In this document: positions 8,155-17,687 of the stretch, piece by piece
Numbering within the stretch: position 1 is the first letter of the stretch
How the letters are laid out: each line of letters begins with the position of its first letter
NCBI RefSeq assembly: GCF_009767915.1
Contig: NZ_WSRP01000006.1
Span: forward strand, 1-64,000
DNA: 64,000 nt
Direction: 5' to 3'
From: Parasutterella muris
Lineage (GTDB): Bacteria > Pseudomonadota > Gammaproteobacteria > Burkholderiales > Burkholderiaceae_F
Program-made: the position numbers and the translations under genes
Notes under the pieces: generated by a model
Seen by the model: the letters and a program-made list of their open reading frames with translations, nothing else
What the model was told of the DNA's origin: nothing
Database searches by the model: none

Positions 8155-9287
8155 CCATCATCTCTCGAATGGTATTTAAGCAGATCATGAAGAACTCGCT
8201 TTTTGTTCTTCTGACGCTGGTCGCGCTCTTTGCCTTCTTTGATCTGATCGGACAGTCAGGCGACATCGGGACGACATACTCGCTGCTTCAGGCCTTCATC
8301 ATGACCGGGCTTATTCTTCCGTCGCGCTGCTATGAAGTCCTGCCGATCGCGGTCATGCTCGGTGCGATCTTTACGCTGGCTCGATTTGCGCAAACAAGTC
8401 AGTTCACGGTGCTTCGAGTTTCCGGCATCGGTCCGTGGAAGTTTTTCGGGATGCTGCTCGCGCCCGGAATTGTGCTGGTCATCTTTGCTTATCTACTTGG
8501 AAATATGGTCGCTCCGCCGGCGCAGCGCCTTGCCAAGGAGCTGAAACTGGATGTCAGCGGTTCGGATTTTACAGGAAAGGAATTGGATTCCGGTATTTGG
8601 GTGCGTGACGTTCAGAGAAATGAGCAGGGGCGCGCCTCTCAGGTCAGCTTCGTGAATGTTAAGAGGCTTAAACCCGGAGAAGCCGCTTACGATTGGGTCA
8701 TATACGTTTTTGATAAACCGAATCACCTCGGTTCCATCATTACGGCAAAGAGTGGAACTTATTCCGAAGAAAAGGGCTGGATACTGCACGATGTGACGCA
8801 GGAAGCGGTTCCGACCATTCCGAAGGATTCGAGAGCACAGACCGACGCGGCGGTCACAATGAAGGCCATGAAGGAGATGGTCTGGGGCAAGAGCCTTGAC
8901 GGCAATATTTTTGGTCTTCTTATGATCAAGCCCGAGGACATGTCGCTTCAGGAGCTTCATCACTACATTGAGTACCTGAAAGATAACGGACAGACCTATA
9001 AACGCTTTGATACCGCTTTTTGGTCGAAAGCTTTTTATCCGCTGGCAATTCTGGTCATGCTGGCCTTATCGATGCCGTTTGCCTATCAGAACGCGCGTTC
9101 GGGAGGCATGGCGATTAAGATTTTCGGCGGCATTATGATTGGTATTTTCTACTATGCGCTTAATAACCTGTTTGCGTTTATGAGTGTGCTTGACAGTGTC
9201 CCGTCGGTGCTTTCAGCGATGATGCCTTCAATACTGATGCTGAGCTGCGCGGGGGCCGCGATGTGGTTTGTAGAGCGCAGGACGTAG
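8151..9287 (+). CDS. lptG: LPS export ABC transporter permease LptG
   Basis: A 378-residue partner of LptF with the same 3 + periplasmic + 3 membrane layout. The N-terminal VFKQIMKN...ALFAFFDLI and the C-terminal SMPFAYQNARSGG are typical of LptG. Its periplasmic domain spans about residues 125-275. It forms the other half of the LptB2FG extractor. A strong terminator follows 28 bases after the stop codon. Confidence 0.9.
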   Translation: MTIISRMVFKQIMKNSLFVLLTLVALFAFFDLIGQSGDIGTTYSLLQAFIMTGLILPSRCYEVLPIAVMLGAIFTLARFAQTSQFTVLRVSGIGPWKFFGMLLAPGIVLVIFAYLLGNMVAPPAQRLAKELKLDVSGSDFTGKELDSGIWVRDVQRNEQGRASQVSFVNVKRLKPGEAAYDWVIYVFDKPNHLGSIITAKSGTYSEEKGWILHDVTQEAVPTIPKDSRAQTDAAVTMKAMKEMVWGKSLDGNIFGLLMIKPEDMSLQELHHYIEYLKDNGQTYKRFDTAFWSKAFYPLAILVMLALSMPFAYQNARSGGMAIKIFGGIMIGIFYYALNNLFAFMSVLDSVPSVLSAMMPSILMLSCAGAAMWFVERRT

Positions 9288-9314
9288 ATAAAAAAGAGCG
9301 GCGGAGCCGCCAAT

Positions 9315-9353
9315 AAAAAACTCGAACCTTTTTTATATGGGTTCGAGTTTTTT
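9315..9353. terminator. Bidirectional terminator between lptG and marR
   Basis: A perfect 14-bp inverted repeat (AAAAAACTCGAACC at 9315-9328 with its complement at 9340-9353) lies between two convergent genes. A-rich and T-rich arms serve both strands. Confidence 0.85.
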
Positions 9354-9354
9354 G

Positions 9355-9855
9355 TTATCGGGTTCTTTGTGTTCGATGCTTCATTTCCCTAATGAGCCGC
9401 TGGGTAGAAATGTTTTCCTCTTCTTTTTTCAAGTTTTCGGCGATCGTACAAAGGCATCTTTCGAATGTCTTTATTTCATCGCCGGAAAGGCCGACAAGCG
9501 CTCTGTCTTCCATACCTTTTGTGTTGGTCTTTAGGCTCCGTTCAATCTCGCATCCCTTATCCGTCAGCGTGACGCATTTGCGTCGGCAGTCGTTGGGATT
9601 GGTTGAGCGGCTGATAAATCCTTTTGCCTCCAGACGCTGCATGAGTCCTGTGATGGTCGGGTGGGACAGCTTGAGGGCTGCCTGCACGTTCTGCTGGGTC
9701 ACCTCAAGCTTCCGATTCTTAAACAGGTACATCATCACGCTTGCCTGAGAGGAGGTAATGCCCAGCGCGTCAAAGTCTGCATTTCTGCATCTTTCCATCT
9801 GATTGTAGACATAGCGCAAAATGCGCAGTGTCCCCTTTTCATACTTTTCGCTCAC
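9355..9855 (-). CDS. MarR family transcriptional regulator
   Basis: A winged-helix regulator of about 166 residues. The DNA-binding core reads LGITSSQASVMMYLF (helices 1-2), VTQQNVQAALKLSHPTITGLMQRLEAKGFI (recognition helix) and a wing with RRKCVTLTDKG. Ligand and targets are unknown. A GTG at 9867 also opens the frame, but the GTG at 9855 is preceded at 5 bases by GGAGG, so I chose 9855. The stop codon abuts the shared terminator. A palindrome lies between its -10 box and start, so self-repression is likely. Confidence 0.82.
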   Translation of the reverse strand: MSEKYEKGTLRILRYVYNQMERCRNADFDALGITSSQASVMMYLFKNRKLEVTQQNVQAALKLSHPTITGLMQRLEAKGFISRSTNPNDCRRKCVTLTDKGCEIERSLKTNTKGMEDRALVGLSGDEIKTFERCLCTIAENLKKEEENISTQRLIREMKHRTQRTR

Positions 9856-9874
9856 TGCTACCTCCACACTCCCT

Positions 9875-9911
9875 GCGGCGAATCAACTCGCCGCTGATGG
9901 GTGTGATTATA
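9875..9911 (-). promoter_or_regulatory. marR promoter -10 box and palindromic operator candidate
   Basis: Read on the minus strand, a consensus TATAAT (9906-9911) is followed by the perfect palindrome GCGGCGA-6-TCGCCGC (9888-9894 and 9875-9881), placed about at the transcription start. No good -35 box was seen. Position and symmetry suit a MarR autoregulatory operator. This is inference. Confidence 0.45.
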
Positions 9912-9977
9912 GAAAGAGGGATTTTGATGCTCCCTTTCAAGCGCCTATAGTGGGAGGTGGAGGAAAAATTTCAGGCT

Positions 9978-12900
9978 TTAACGTGCGCTTTTTGGGCGGG
10001 TTTCCTCAAGAAATTTCCTTAACGCCTCCGCGGTATGGGTCTTGGCTCTGCACATGCGGCCCGGCGTTCCGCTGTAAACCACGGTACCGCCGCCGGAGCC
10101 GCCCTCAGGTCCCATATCGATAATCCAGTCGGCTTCCGCGATCACATCAAGATTGTGTTCAATCACGATGACGGTATTGCCGGCGTCGACCAGACGATGA
10201 AGCACTTTGATCAATTTGTCAACGTCGGCCATATGCAGACCGACAGTCGGCTCGTCCAGAATGTAGACCGTCTCAGGCAGTTTGCGACCGGATTTGCGGA
10301 CGTCATCCTTGACCTTGGCAAGTTCAGTGACAAGCTTAATGCGCTGCGCTTCTCCGCCGGAAAGGGTGGAGGACTGCTGCCCGAGCGTCAGATAGCCGAG
10401 TCCGACTTCCTGCATCAGCTTGAGCGGATGGTGGATCGAGGGAATCGAAGCAAAGAACTCGACTGCTTCGTCGACCTCCATCTTCAGAACTTCCCCGATG
10501 CTTTTGCCTTTCCACTTGACTTCCAAGGTTTCGTCGTTAAAGCGCATCGAGTCGCAGACATCGCAATGGACCTTAACGTTCGGCAGGAAGTTCATCTCGA
10601 GTGTGATGACGCCTTGTCCTTCACAGGCTTCGCATCGGCCGCCCTTTACATTGAAGGAGAAGCGCGAGGCGGTATAGCCGCGTGCTTTCGCTTCTTCGGT
10701 TCCTGCAAAAAGCTTGCGGATATCGTCCCAGAAACCAATGTAGGTCGCCGGACACGAACGCGGGGTCTTGCCAATCGGCGTCTGATCGACTTCAAGCACA
10801 CGGTCCACGGATTCCCAGCCGGAAAGTTCCGTGCAGCCTTCAAGCGGAGCACCTCCTTCTTTCTTGTGATGCACTGCGTTGATCAGGTTTGTCAGCAGGA
10901 CTTCGCGCGCAAGGGTGGATTTGCCGGAACCAGAAACGCCCGTCAGAACCGTCAGACGATTAAGAGGGAAAGACGCCTCCACGTCAGTGAGGTTGTGCGC
11001 GCTGACACCTTTAAGGAGGATTGCCGGCGATGCTTTTGTTGTTTTGCGTCTTGATTTCCCATTGTGCTGCAGCGGGTTCTTCAGGTAGCGGCCGGTCAAA
11101 GAATCCGGAGCGTTTTCGATATCTTCAACAGTACCCTGAGCGATCAGTTTTCCGCCTCTTACGCCCGCGCCCGGGCCGATATCAATCACGTGATCCGCCG
11201 CGCGGATGGTGTCGACGTCATGCTCGACCACCAAAAGCGAGTTGCCCTTGGAAGTGAGTTTGCTCAGCGCGGACAAAAGAATTTGGTTGTCTCTCGGATG
11301 CAGACCGATCGTTGGTTCATCCAGCACATAGCACACGCCCTGAAGGTTGGTTCCGAGCTGCGAAGCCAGACGGATTCGCTGCGCTTCACCGCCTGAGAGT
11401 GTGGGCGCGGCTCGATCCAAGGTGAGGTAGGAAAGACCGACCTCCTTGAGGAAAGAAAGACGCGAGAGAATTTCTTTAAGGGCGTCGCGGGCGATGCTCG
11501 CTTCTCTTCCCTGAAGCTTAATTCCCTTGAGGTACTCTTCAGCCTCTTCGATGGTCATCTTATTGACGTCCGCGATGGATTTTCCGGCGAAGAAAACATT
11601 CCTTGCGATCGCGTTCAGACGTGTTCCGCGGCAGTCGGGACATTCGACGAGTTCCTGCATCGAATCGGCGGTCAGTTCCCCCGTGTTCTCGTCCACAGAC
11701 ATCGCGTTCTGGAACGGTTTGAATCCGTTGCCCATACATGTCGGGCACCAGCCGAGCTTGGAGTTGTAGGAGAAGAGGCGCGGATCAAGCGCAGGGAAGC
11801 TCTTGCGGCAGCTCGGGCAGCTGAGTTTTGTAGAGAAGGTGCGGACAGCGCTGCCGTCGGAAGTCTCAAAAACTCCGTCACCGAGTTCGAGTGAGCGGTC
11901 CATCAGCTGTTTAACGTCCGCCTCATTTTCCGCGGTCACTTCGATCTTGCCCACCGGAAGTTCGATGGTGTGGTCTTTAAAGCGATCGAGCTTGGGGAAG
12001 GGCGAGCTTCTGACACGCTGTCCGTCGACAATCAGTTCATTAAAGCCTTTGTTTCTGGCCCACTGAGCCAAATCCTTATAAAGACCCTTGCGGTTTTTAA
12101 TGAGCGGGACAATGAACTCAACTTTTTTTCCGCGGAAATCGCTCATCAGCGACGAGAAGATTTCTCCCGAGGACTGAGGCAGCACCGGGACATGACAGTC
12201 CGGGCAATACTGAACGCCGAGTTTGACGTAGAGAAGGCGCAGGAAGTGGTAGAGCTCCGTCATTGTGGCGACCGTAGATTTTTGTCCGCCTCGAGAGGTT
12301 CTTTGTTCGATCGCGACAGTCGGAGGAATGCCGTAGATAGCGTCCACGTCAGGTGCGCCCGCAGGCTGCACCATAGAACGGGCAAAGGCGTTGAGCGACT
12401 CCAGATAGCGGCGCTGACCTTCGTTGAAGACCAGATCAAAAGCGAGCGTTGACTTGCCGGAACCGGAGACACCGGTGACCACGGTGAATTTATCCCGCGG
12501 AATGCTCAGCGACAAATTCTTCAGGTTGTGTTCTCTCGCGTTTACGATAGTGATCGCGTCTGAAGAGGGCGGTGTGGTTTCTGCGACGGGTTCCGGTTTG
12601 AAATCGGTGAAGAAAAGCGACGGCTGCTTATCGCGGATCGCTCGGTTGTACGCGGCCAAGGCCAAGCCGGTCGGCGTGTCTTTTAGTTCAAAGTCTCTCG
12701 GAGAGCCGGCAAAGAGTTCTTCTCCTCCCTTTTCTCCGCCCTCGGGACCGAGTTCAATGATCCAGTCCGAGGCGTTGATCACGTCAAGGTTGTGTTCGAC
12801 CAGCAGCACGGAGTGTCCTGCCTGCACCAGCTCCTGCAGAGAGGTCATCAGTTTGAAAATGTCGTCAAAATGCAGGCCGGTTGTCGGTTCGTCAAAGACG

Positions 12901-15548
12901 AAGAGCATATTTTTGCTTTCGCCTTTCAGCGCGTCGGCAAGATGCTTGGCGAGCTTTAACCGCTGGGCTTCTCCGCCGGAGAGCGTCGGAATCGGCTGAC
13001 CGAGTTTGAGATAGTTCAAGCCCACTTTAACCAACGGGGTCAGGGTGCGGACGATTTCTTTGTTTTCGCTGAAGAAGTCGAGCGCCTGATCCACAGTCAT
13101 GTCGAGGACGTCCGCAATAGAAGCTTCCTTGTCTTTGCGCTTGAGTTTGACTTCAAGGATCTCGCGGCGGTAACGAGTGCCGCCGCACTCTGCGCAGCTC
13201 AGGTACACGTCGGAGAGGAACTGCATCTCGATGTGTTCGAAACCGCTTCCGCTGCAGGACGGACAGCGTCCCGTGCCGGAATTGAAAGAGAACATGCTCG
13301 ATTCGTAACGACGCAGACGCGAGGTCGGAGCGGCCGCAAAGAGTTTGCGGATGGTGTCGAATGCGCCCATGAACACCGCAGGTGTGCTTCGCGTCGTTTT
13401 TCCGATAGGCGACTGATCCACAAAGGAGATGTCAGTGATGAGATCCGCCCCGATGAGTTTCTCGAAGGCGCCGGGCGCTTCTGTAGGTTTGCCCTTGGCT
13501 TTCATCAGTGCAGGGACGAGCACGTCCTGAACGAGTGTGGACTTGCCGGATCCGGAGACACCCGCAACGCAGACGATCGAGTGCAGCGGAATACGAATGT
13601 CCAGATTCTTCAGATTGTGTTCGCGTGCTCCGAGCAGAACGAGCGCAGGGTTAGCCGGATTGATCCGTTTGTGTTTGGAGCGCGGGAAGGGTCGTTCGCC
13701 GCGAAGATATGAACCGGTCAGCGTTCGGGATTTTTTCAGCTCCTGCGTGGTTCCGTCAAAGACGATTTTTCCGCCCTTGGCGCCGGGTCCAGGTCCCATG
13801 TCAATGACGCGGTCGGCCGCGAGCATGACCTGCGGGTCATGTTCCACAACGACAAGTGTGTTGCCCGCTTTTCTCAGTCTGCGCATGACTGAATTCACGC
13901 GGTCCATATCCTTCGGATGCAGACCGATAGAGGGCTCGTCGAGTACGAAGAGCGTGTTGACGAGCGACGTGCCGAGCGCGGTTGTCAGATTAATGCGCTG
14001 AACCTCGCCTCCCGAAAGCGTGCGGCTCTGTCGATCGAGGTTTAAGTATCCGAGACCGACTTCATTCAAAAAGCGAAGACGCGTTTTGATTTCTTCAAGC
14101 AGGTGCTCGCAGCCTTCCTGCAGAGCGCGCGGCAGCACAAGCTCATCAAAGAAAGTCTGAAGTCTTTCAATCGGCAGCAGCATCAGATCGCGGATATTTA
14201 AACCCGGCAGGTTTTCCAGCACCTCTTCGGAAAAGAGTGTTCCGTTCGGTCGGAAGCGCTTGTAGCTGCCGTTCTCGGACTGCCTCGCATGCTTGGCGTT
14301 TTCAAGCGTGCCCAAGCGCCACAGAAGCGCCTCCGGCTTGAGGCGCGCGCCGCGGCAGTCCGGGCAGTCCGAATAGCTTCTGTAGCGAGAAAGCAGAACT
14401 CGGACGTGCATTTTGTAGGCTTTGGTTTCGAGCCACTCGAAGAAATGTTTAACTCCGTACCAGCGTTTGGAGCGGAAGCTTGTCCATTTAGGATCGCCGT
14501 AAAGAACCCAATCCTTTTCTTCTTTTGTGAGTTCTCGGAAGGGTTTTTCGACGTCGAGGCTGCGTTCGCGCGCATAGCGAAGCAGGTCCTGTTTGCATTC
14601 GTCGTAAGACTCGGTATTCCAGGGCTTAACCGCGCCTTCAGCGAGTGATTTGCTTTCGTCCGGTATGACAAGGCCGTAGTCGACACCGATCACGCGGCCG
14701 AATCCGCGGCAGGTTTCGCAGGCGCCGAGCGGAGAATTGAAGCTGAAGGTTGAGTCATGCGGCCGCGCGTATGTGATACCGCAGTCAGGGCAGGAGAGAG
14801 AAGCGGTGAATTTCCAGATTTGTTCTTCGGCGCCGAGAACCTGCACTTTGATTTCAAGGGCGTTTTTCCCGAGTCTCATGGCTGTTTCAATCGCTTCCAC
14901 GGCTCGGCTTTTGGTCACGTTGGGCTTAAAACGGTCGGCGACGACTTCGATCAGCGCGCCGTCCCTGTCCTCTCGGACGACAGTACAGCGAGTGAAACCC
15001 TGAGCCTCTAAACCGGAAAGAGCGGTTTCAACCGGAAGGGACGGGGGCACCGGCATATGAAAGCATACGTACAGGCGCGCATCGGGCGAGACGCTTTCCA
15101 AGCGCTGCGAAAGTTCTTCCCAGATATCCTGAGCGCTTTGCGCGCGCACTTCTTTTCCGCAGCCTCGGCAGTAGAGTTTCGCGGCCTGTGCAAAGAGCAT
15201 TTTCAGATGATCGTTGAGTTCGGTCATCGTGCCCACGGTTGATCTTGAGGTACGAACGGGATTGGTCTGGTCGATAGCGATCGCGGGCGGCACGCCTTCG
15301 ATGCTGTCGATTTTCGGGCGGTCCATGCGGTCCATGAACTGGCGCACGTAGGGGCTGAACGTCTCTACATAGCGGCGTTGGCCTTCGGCGTAAAGGGTGT
15401 CGAAAACCAGAGACGATTTACCGGAGCCGGAGACGCCGGTGACCACGGTGAGTTTTCCGTGTTCGAAGTCGACATTGACATTTTTTAAGTTGTTCTGACG
15501 CGCACCGCGGATGCGGATTGAGTCGTTGTTTTTCTTTTCAGCTTGCAT
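9978..15548 (-). CDS. uvrA: Tandem double UvrA, excinuclease ABC subunit A
   Basis: A single 1856-residue reading frame holding two full UvrA proteins, each of two ABC modules. Copy 1 runs about 1-965 and copy 2 about 997-1856, joined by a short Pro/Ser linker. Walker A motifs (GVSGSGKS) occur near 38, 663 and 1026 and once more in the last quarter. Signatures LSGGEVQR, LSGGEAQR and later copies are intact, as are the Walker B DEPSIGLH/DEPTTGLH-type motifs. Zinc modules are complete in both copies (CPDC/CETC and CPSC/CAEC; CPSC/CPTC and CEAC/CDVC). UvrA finds bulky DNA damage and loads UvrB. Ordinary UvrA is about 940 residues and works as a dimer, so this looks like a covalent dimer. Such long UvrA forms are known in Burkholderiales. 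Whether a normal-length uvrA exists elsewhere in this genome is not visible. No LexA box was recognised upstream. Confidence 0.92.
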   Translation of the reverse strand: MQAEKKNNDSIRIRGARQNNLKNVNVDFEHGKLTVVTGVSGSGKSSLVFDTLYAEGQRRYVETFSPYVRQFMDRMDRPKIDSIEGVPPAIAIDQTNPVRTSRSTVGTMTELNDHLKMLFAQAAKLYCRGCGKEVRAQSAQDIWEELSQRLESVSPDARLYVCFHMPVPPSLPVETALSGLEAQGFTRCTVVREDRDGALIEVVADRFKPNVTKSRAVEAIETAMRLGKNALEIKVQVLGAEEQIWKFTASLSCPDCGITYARPHDSTFSFNSPLGACETCRGFGRVIGVDYGLVIPDESKSLAEGAVKPWNTESYDECKQDLLRYARERSLDVEKPFRELTKEEKDWVLYGDPKWTSFRSKRWYGVKHFFEWLETKAYKMHVRVLLSRYRSYSDCPDCRGARLKPEALLWRLGTLENAKHARQSENGSYKRFRPNGTLFSEEVLENLPGLNIRDLMLLPIERLQTFFDELVLPRALQEGCEHLLEEIKTRLRFLNEVGLGYLNLDRQSRTLSGGEVQRINLTTALGTSLVNTLFVLDEPSIGLHPKDMDRVNSVMRRLRKAGNTLVVVEHDPQVMLAADRVIDMGPGPGAKGGKIVFDGTTQELKKSRTLTGSYLRGERPFPRSKHKRINPANPALVLLGAREHNLKNLDIRIPLHSIVCVAGVSGSGKSTLVQDVLVPALMKAKGKPTEAPGAFEKLIGADLITDISFVDQSPIGKTTRSTPAVFMGAFDTIRKLFAAAPTSRLRRYESSMFSFNSGTGRCPSCSGSGFEHIEMQFLSDVYLSCAECGGTRYRREILEVKLKRKDKEASIADVLDMTVDQALDFFSENKEIVRTLTPLVKVGLNYLKLGQPIPTLSGGEAQRLKLAKHLADALKGESKNMLFVFDEPTTGLHFDDIFKLMTSLQELVQAGHSVLLVEHNLDVINASDWIIELGPEGGEKGGEELFAGSPRDFELKDTPTGLALAAYNRAIRDKQPSLFFTDFKPEPVAETTPPSSDAITIVNAREHNLKNLSLSIPRDKFTVVTGVSGSGKSTLAFDLVFNEGQRRYLESLNAFARSMVQPAGAPDVDAIYGIPPTVAIEQRTSRGGQKSTVATMTELYHFLRLLYVKLGVQYCPDCHVPVLPQSSGEIFSSLMSDFRGKKVEFIVPLIKNRKGLYKDLAQWARNKGFNELIVDGQRVRSSPFPKLDRFKDHTIELPVGKIEVTAENEADVKQLMDRSLELGDGVFETSDGSAVRTFSTKLSCPSCRKSFPALDPRLFSYNSKLGWCPTCMGNGFKPFQNAMSVDENTGELTADSMQELVECPDCRGTRLNAIARNVFFAGKSIADVNKMTIEEAEEYLKGIKLQGREASIARDALKEILSRLSFLKEVGLSYLTLDRAAPTLSGGEAQRIRLASQLGTNLQGVCYVLDEPTIGLHPRDNQILLSALSKLTSKGNSLLVVEHDVDTIRAADHVIDIGPGAGVRGGKLIAQGTVEDIENAPDSLTGRYLKNPLQHNGKSRRKTTKASPAILLKGVSAHNLTDVEASFPLNRLTVLTGVSGSGKSTLAREVLLTNLINAVHHKKEGGAPLEGCTELSGWESVDRVLEVDQTPIGKTPRSCPATYIGFWDDIRKLFAGTEEAKARGYTASRFSFNVKGGRCEACEGQGVITLEMNFLPNVKVHCDVCDSMRFNDETLEVKWKGKSIGEVLKMEVDEAVEFFASIPSIHHPLKLMQEVGLGYLTLGQQSSTLSGGEAQRIKLVTELAKVKDDVRKSGRKLPETVYILDEPTVGLHMADVDKLIKVLHRLVDAGNTVIVIEHNLDVIAEADWIIDMGPEGGSGGGTVVYSGTPGRMCRAKTHTAEALRKFLEETRPKSAR

Positions 15549-15688
15549 CTGTTTCGTACTAAACGGACACGAGGTCCTATAGAGAAAAATTACGTCGTTT
15601 TTAAAACCGACACTTTAGTGATCGTAACTATAACTCTATGGAAGGAAAAGAAAAAAGAGTAAATGTGTATCGTTTTGTTTGGTAAACA

Positions 15689-15714
15689 GAAAAGGCCCCG
15701 AAGGGCCCTTTTCT
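15689..15714 (-). terminator. Terminator of hpf
   Basis: On the minus strand a GC-rich stem (GAAAAGGGCCC paired with GGGGCCTTTTC, one bulged base) runs into TTTTCTGTTT. It lies 18 bases past the hpf stop codon. The 140 bases between here and uvrA hold no gene that I can see, only an AT-rich presumed uvrA promoter region. Confidence 0.65.
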
Positions 15715-15732
15715 TACAGAGAAGAAAGCAAA

Positions 15733-16044
15733 TTAATTGCCTCTGCGTTTTGCTGCATTGTCCTTGACCTGACGGGCAAGGGAATCAAAAGCGGCACGGA
15801 CTGCTGCGTGCGCATCTTCGTTCTTTGTGTTCATGATGAATTCATGACCGGGGGCGTTGAGTGCAACTCTGACGCTGCATTCTCTGCCCTGATTCTGATG
15901 GCGGCCTTCGCTTTCAATCGCGACGCGGCAGCTGATCAGATCAGCATCAAATTTATGCAGACCTTCGACTTCTTTGGCAATCAGGTTTTCAAGAGCTTCG
16001 GAACGATCGATACCGTGGAAACTAACTTGGAGGGGAAGCTTCAT
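15733..16044 (-). CDS. hpf: Ribosome hibernation promoting factor, short HPF/RaiA type
   Basis: A 103-residue protein with the S30AE fold: a first strand MKLPLQVSFHGID, helix EALENLIAKEVEGLHKF, then strands around CRVAIES, ECSVRVALN and HEFIMNT, and a basic tail. It binds the 30S subunit in stationary phase and helps dimerise idle ribosomes. It is the short form without the long C-terminal dimerisation domain. GTGAGG lies 6 bases before the ATG. In many proteobacteria hpf follows rpoN; here it does not. It is divergent from glpK, with a 149-base gap that holds both promoters. Confidence 0.83.
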   Translation of the reverse strand: MKLPLQVSFHGIDRSEALENLIAKEVEGLHKFDADLISCRVAIESEGRHQNQGRECSVRVALNAPGHEFIMNTKNEDAHAAVRAAFDSLARQVKDNAAKRRGN

Positions 16045-16193
16045 ATATACCTCACTTTCTTTTTAAAACTTCTATTGGTGATTGTTTCATACTTTTTAAT
16101 TTATGTCAGGGGGTCTCGAAAAAAAAGAGAATTTGAGTCACAATCAAAAAAATGTGCTCCGATCAGCTTATATCTTTAGGAGGGACTCTTTAG

Positions 16194-17687
16194 ATGCCTT
16201 TGGGAAGCTCTAAGTACGTTGCCGCGTTTGACTTAGGCACGACTAGCGCGCGTGTCATTATTTTTGACGAGTACGGCAGTCCGCAGGCTGCCTGTCAGAG
16301 GCCGCTGACTCAGATTTTCCCGAAAGAGGGCTGGGTCGAGCAGGACCCCATGGAGATGTTTCGGCAGCAGCTTGCCTGTTTTAAAGGGGCGCTTTCCGAT
16401 TTAAATATTTTGCCTTCCGATATTTCCGCCATAGGCATTACCAATCAGCGTGAGACGACGGTGGTTTGGGAGAAAGCGACGGGGCGGCCGATTTATCCGG
16501 CTATCGTTTGGCAGGATCATCGAACAACGGAGCAGTGTGAGGCGCTGGGCGCGCACAGTCTCATGATCCGAGAGAGGACAGGGCTCAAACTGGATCCTTA
16601 TTTTTCCGCTACGAAAATTCGCTGGATTTTGGATCATGTGAGCGGCGCCCGTGCAAAGGCTCAGGCCGGAGAGCTGCTTTTCGGGACGGTGGACAGCTGG
16701 CTGATTTGGAATCTCACGGGCGGCAGGCGTCACATGACGGATATTACCAACGCCTCGCGCACGCTTTTAGCCAATATCCGCACCGGCCGCTGGGATGAGG
16801 AACTTTTAGGCATGTTTGGCGTGCCCGTCTCGATGCTTCCGGAAATCACGCCGTCCTGCGGCGCGCTTGCCGAGAGCGATCCTGAGGTGCTTGGCGCGTG
16901 CATTCCGATTAGCGGGACGGCGGGCGATCAGCAGAGTGCGGCCATCGGACAGGCCTGTTTCCGTCCCGGCATGACCAAGAATACATACGGAACCGGAGGT
17001 TTTCTTCTGATGAACACCGGAAAAACCGCGCCGCTGTCGGATCATTTGCTGAGTACGGTCGGCTGGGAGGTCGGAGGCGATCGCTCATACGCGCTTGAAG
17101 GCAGTGTGTTTATTGCAGGCGCGGTGGTTCAGTGGCTGAAAGACGGGCTCGGACTTTTCAGAACCAGCGCAGAAATTGAGACTCTGGCTTCCCAGGTTCA
17201 GGATAACGGGGAAGTCTATTTAGTGCCCGCGTTTGTCGGTTTAGGCGCGCCGTATTGGGATCCTTTTGCGCGAGGCATGATTATCGGTATAACTCGAGGC
17301 ACAAGCCGCGCTCATATCGCTCGGGCTGCATTAGAATCGATAGCGTTCCAGTGCAATGAAGTGCTTCAAGTCATGGCCGCCGACACCGGCGCGCCGGTCG
17401 AAGAGCTGCGGGTTGACGGCGGAGCGGCGGAGAACGATCTGCTGATGCAGTTTCAGGCCGACTTAGCCAATGTGCCCGTAGTCCGTCCGGTCGTGACCGA
17501 AACAACCGCGCTCGGCGCGGCTTATTTAGCCGGCCTTGGCATCGGTCTGTGGGAGGATTTCTCTGAGATTGAATCGCTTTGGCGCCGGGAAAGAATTTTT
17601 GAACCGAAGATGTCGCAGGACAGACGAGAATATTTAACCAAGCAATGGCATCGAGCAGTGGCTCGTACAAGAGGATGGGAGCAGTGA
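16194..17687 (+). CDS. glpK: Glycerol kinase
   Basis: A 497-residue FGGY-family kinase that makes sn-glycerol 3-phosphate from glycerol and ATP. The phosphate-1 loop AFDLGTTSARV is at residues 11-21, the catalytic-site phrase WQDHRT is present, as are the TYGTGGFLLMNTG loop and the adenosine motif VDGGAAENDLLMQFQAD. The length matches the family. TAGGAGGGA lies about 9 bases before the ATG. It overlaps glpD by one base at TGATG and forms the glycerol-utilisation operon with it. No GlpF or GlpR gene lies next to it. Confidence 0.93.
   Translation: MPLGSSKYVAAFDLGTTSARVIIFDEYGSPQAACQRPLTQIFPKEGWVEQDPMEMFRQQLACFKGALSDLNILPSDISAIGITNQRETTVVWEKATGRPIYPAIVWQDHRTTEQCEALGAHSLMIRERTGLKLDPYFSATKIRWILDHVSGARAKAQAGELLFGTVDSWLIWNLTGGRRHMTDITNASRTLLANIRTGRWDEELLGMFGVPVSMLPEITPSCGALAESDPEVLGACIPISGTAGDQQSAAIGQACFRPGMTKNTYGTGGFLLMNTGKTAPLSDHLLSTVGWEVGGDRSYALEGSVFIAGAVVQWLKDGLGLFRTSAEIETLASQVQDNGEVYLVPAFVGLGAPYWDPFARGMIIGITRGTSRAHIARAALESIAFQCNEVLQVMAADTGAPVEELRVDGGAAENDLLMQFQADLANVPVVRPVVTETTALGAAYLAGLGIGLWEDFSEIESLWRRERIFEPKMSQDRREYLTKQWHRAVARTRGWEQ

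Noticed and set aside
10035-11054. Long open frame (339 codons) on the plus strand inside uvrA
   Set aside because: It lies wholly opposite the well-supported uvrA, shows no family resemblance and results from codon bias in the GC-rich gene.
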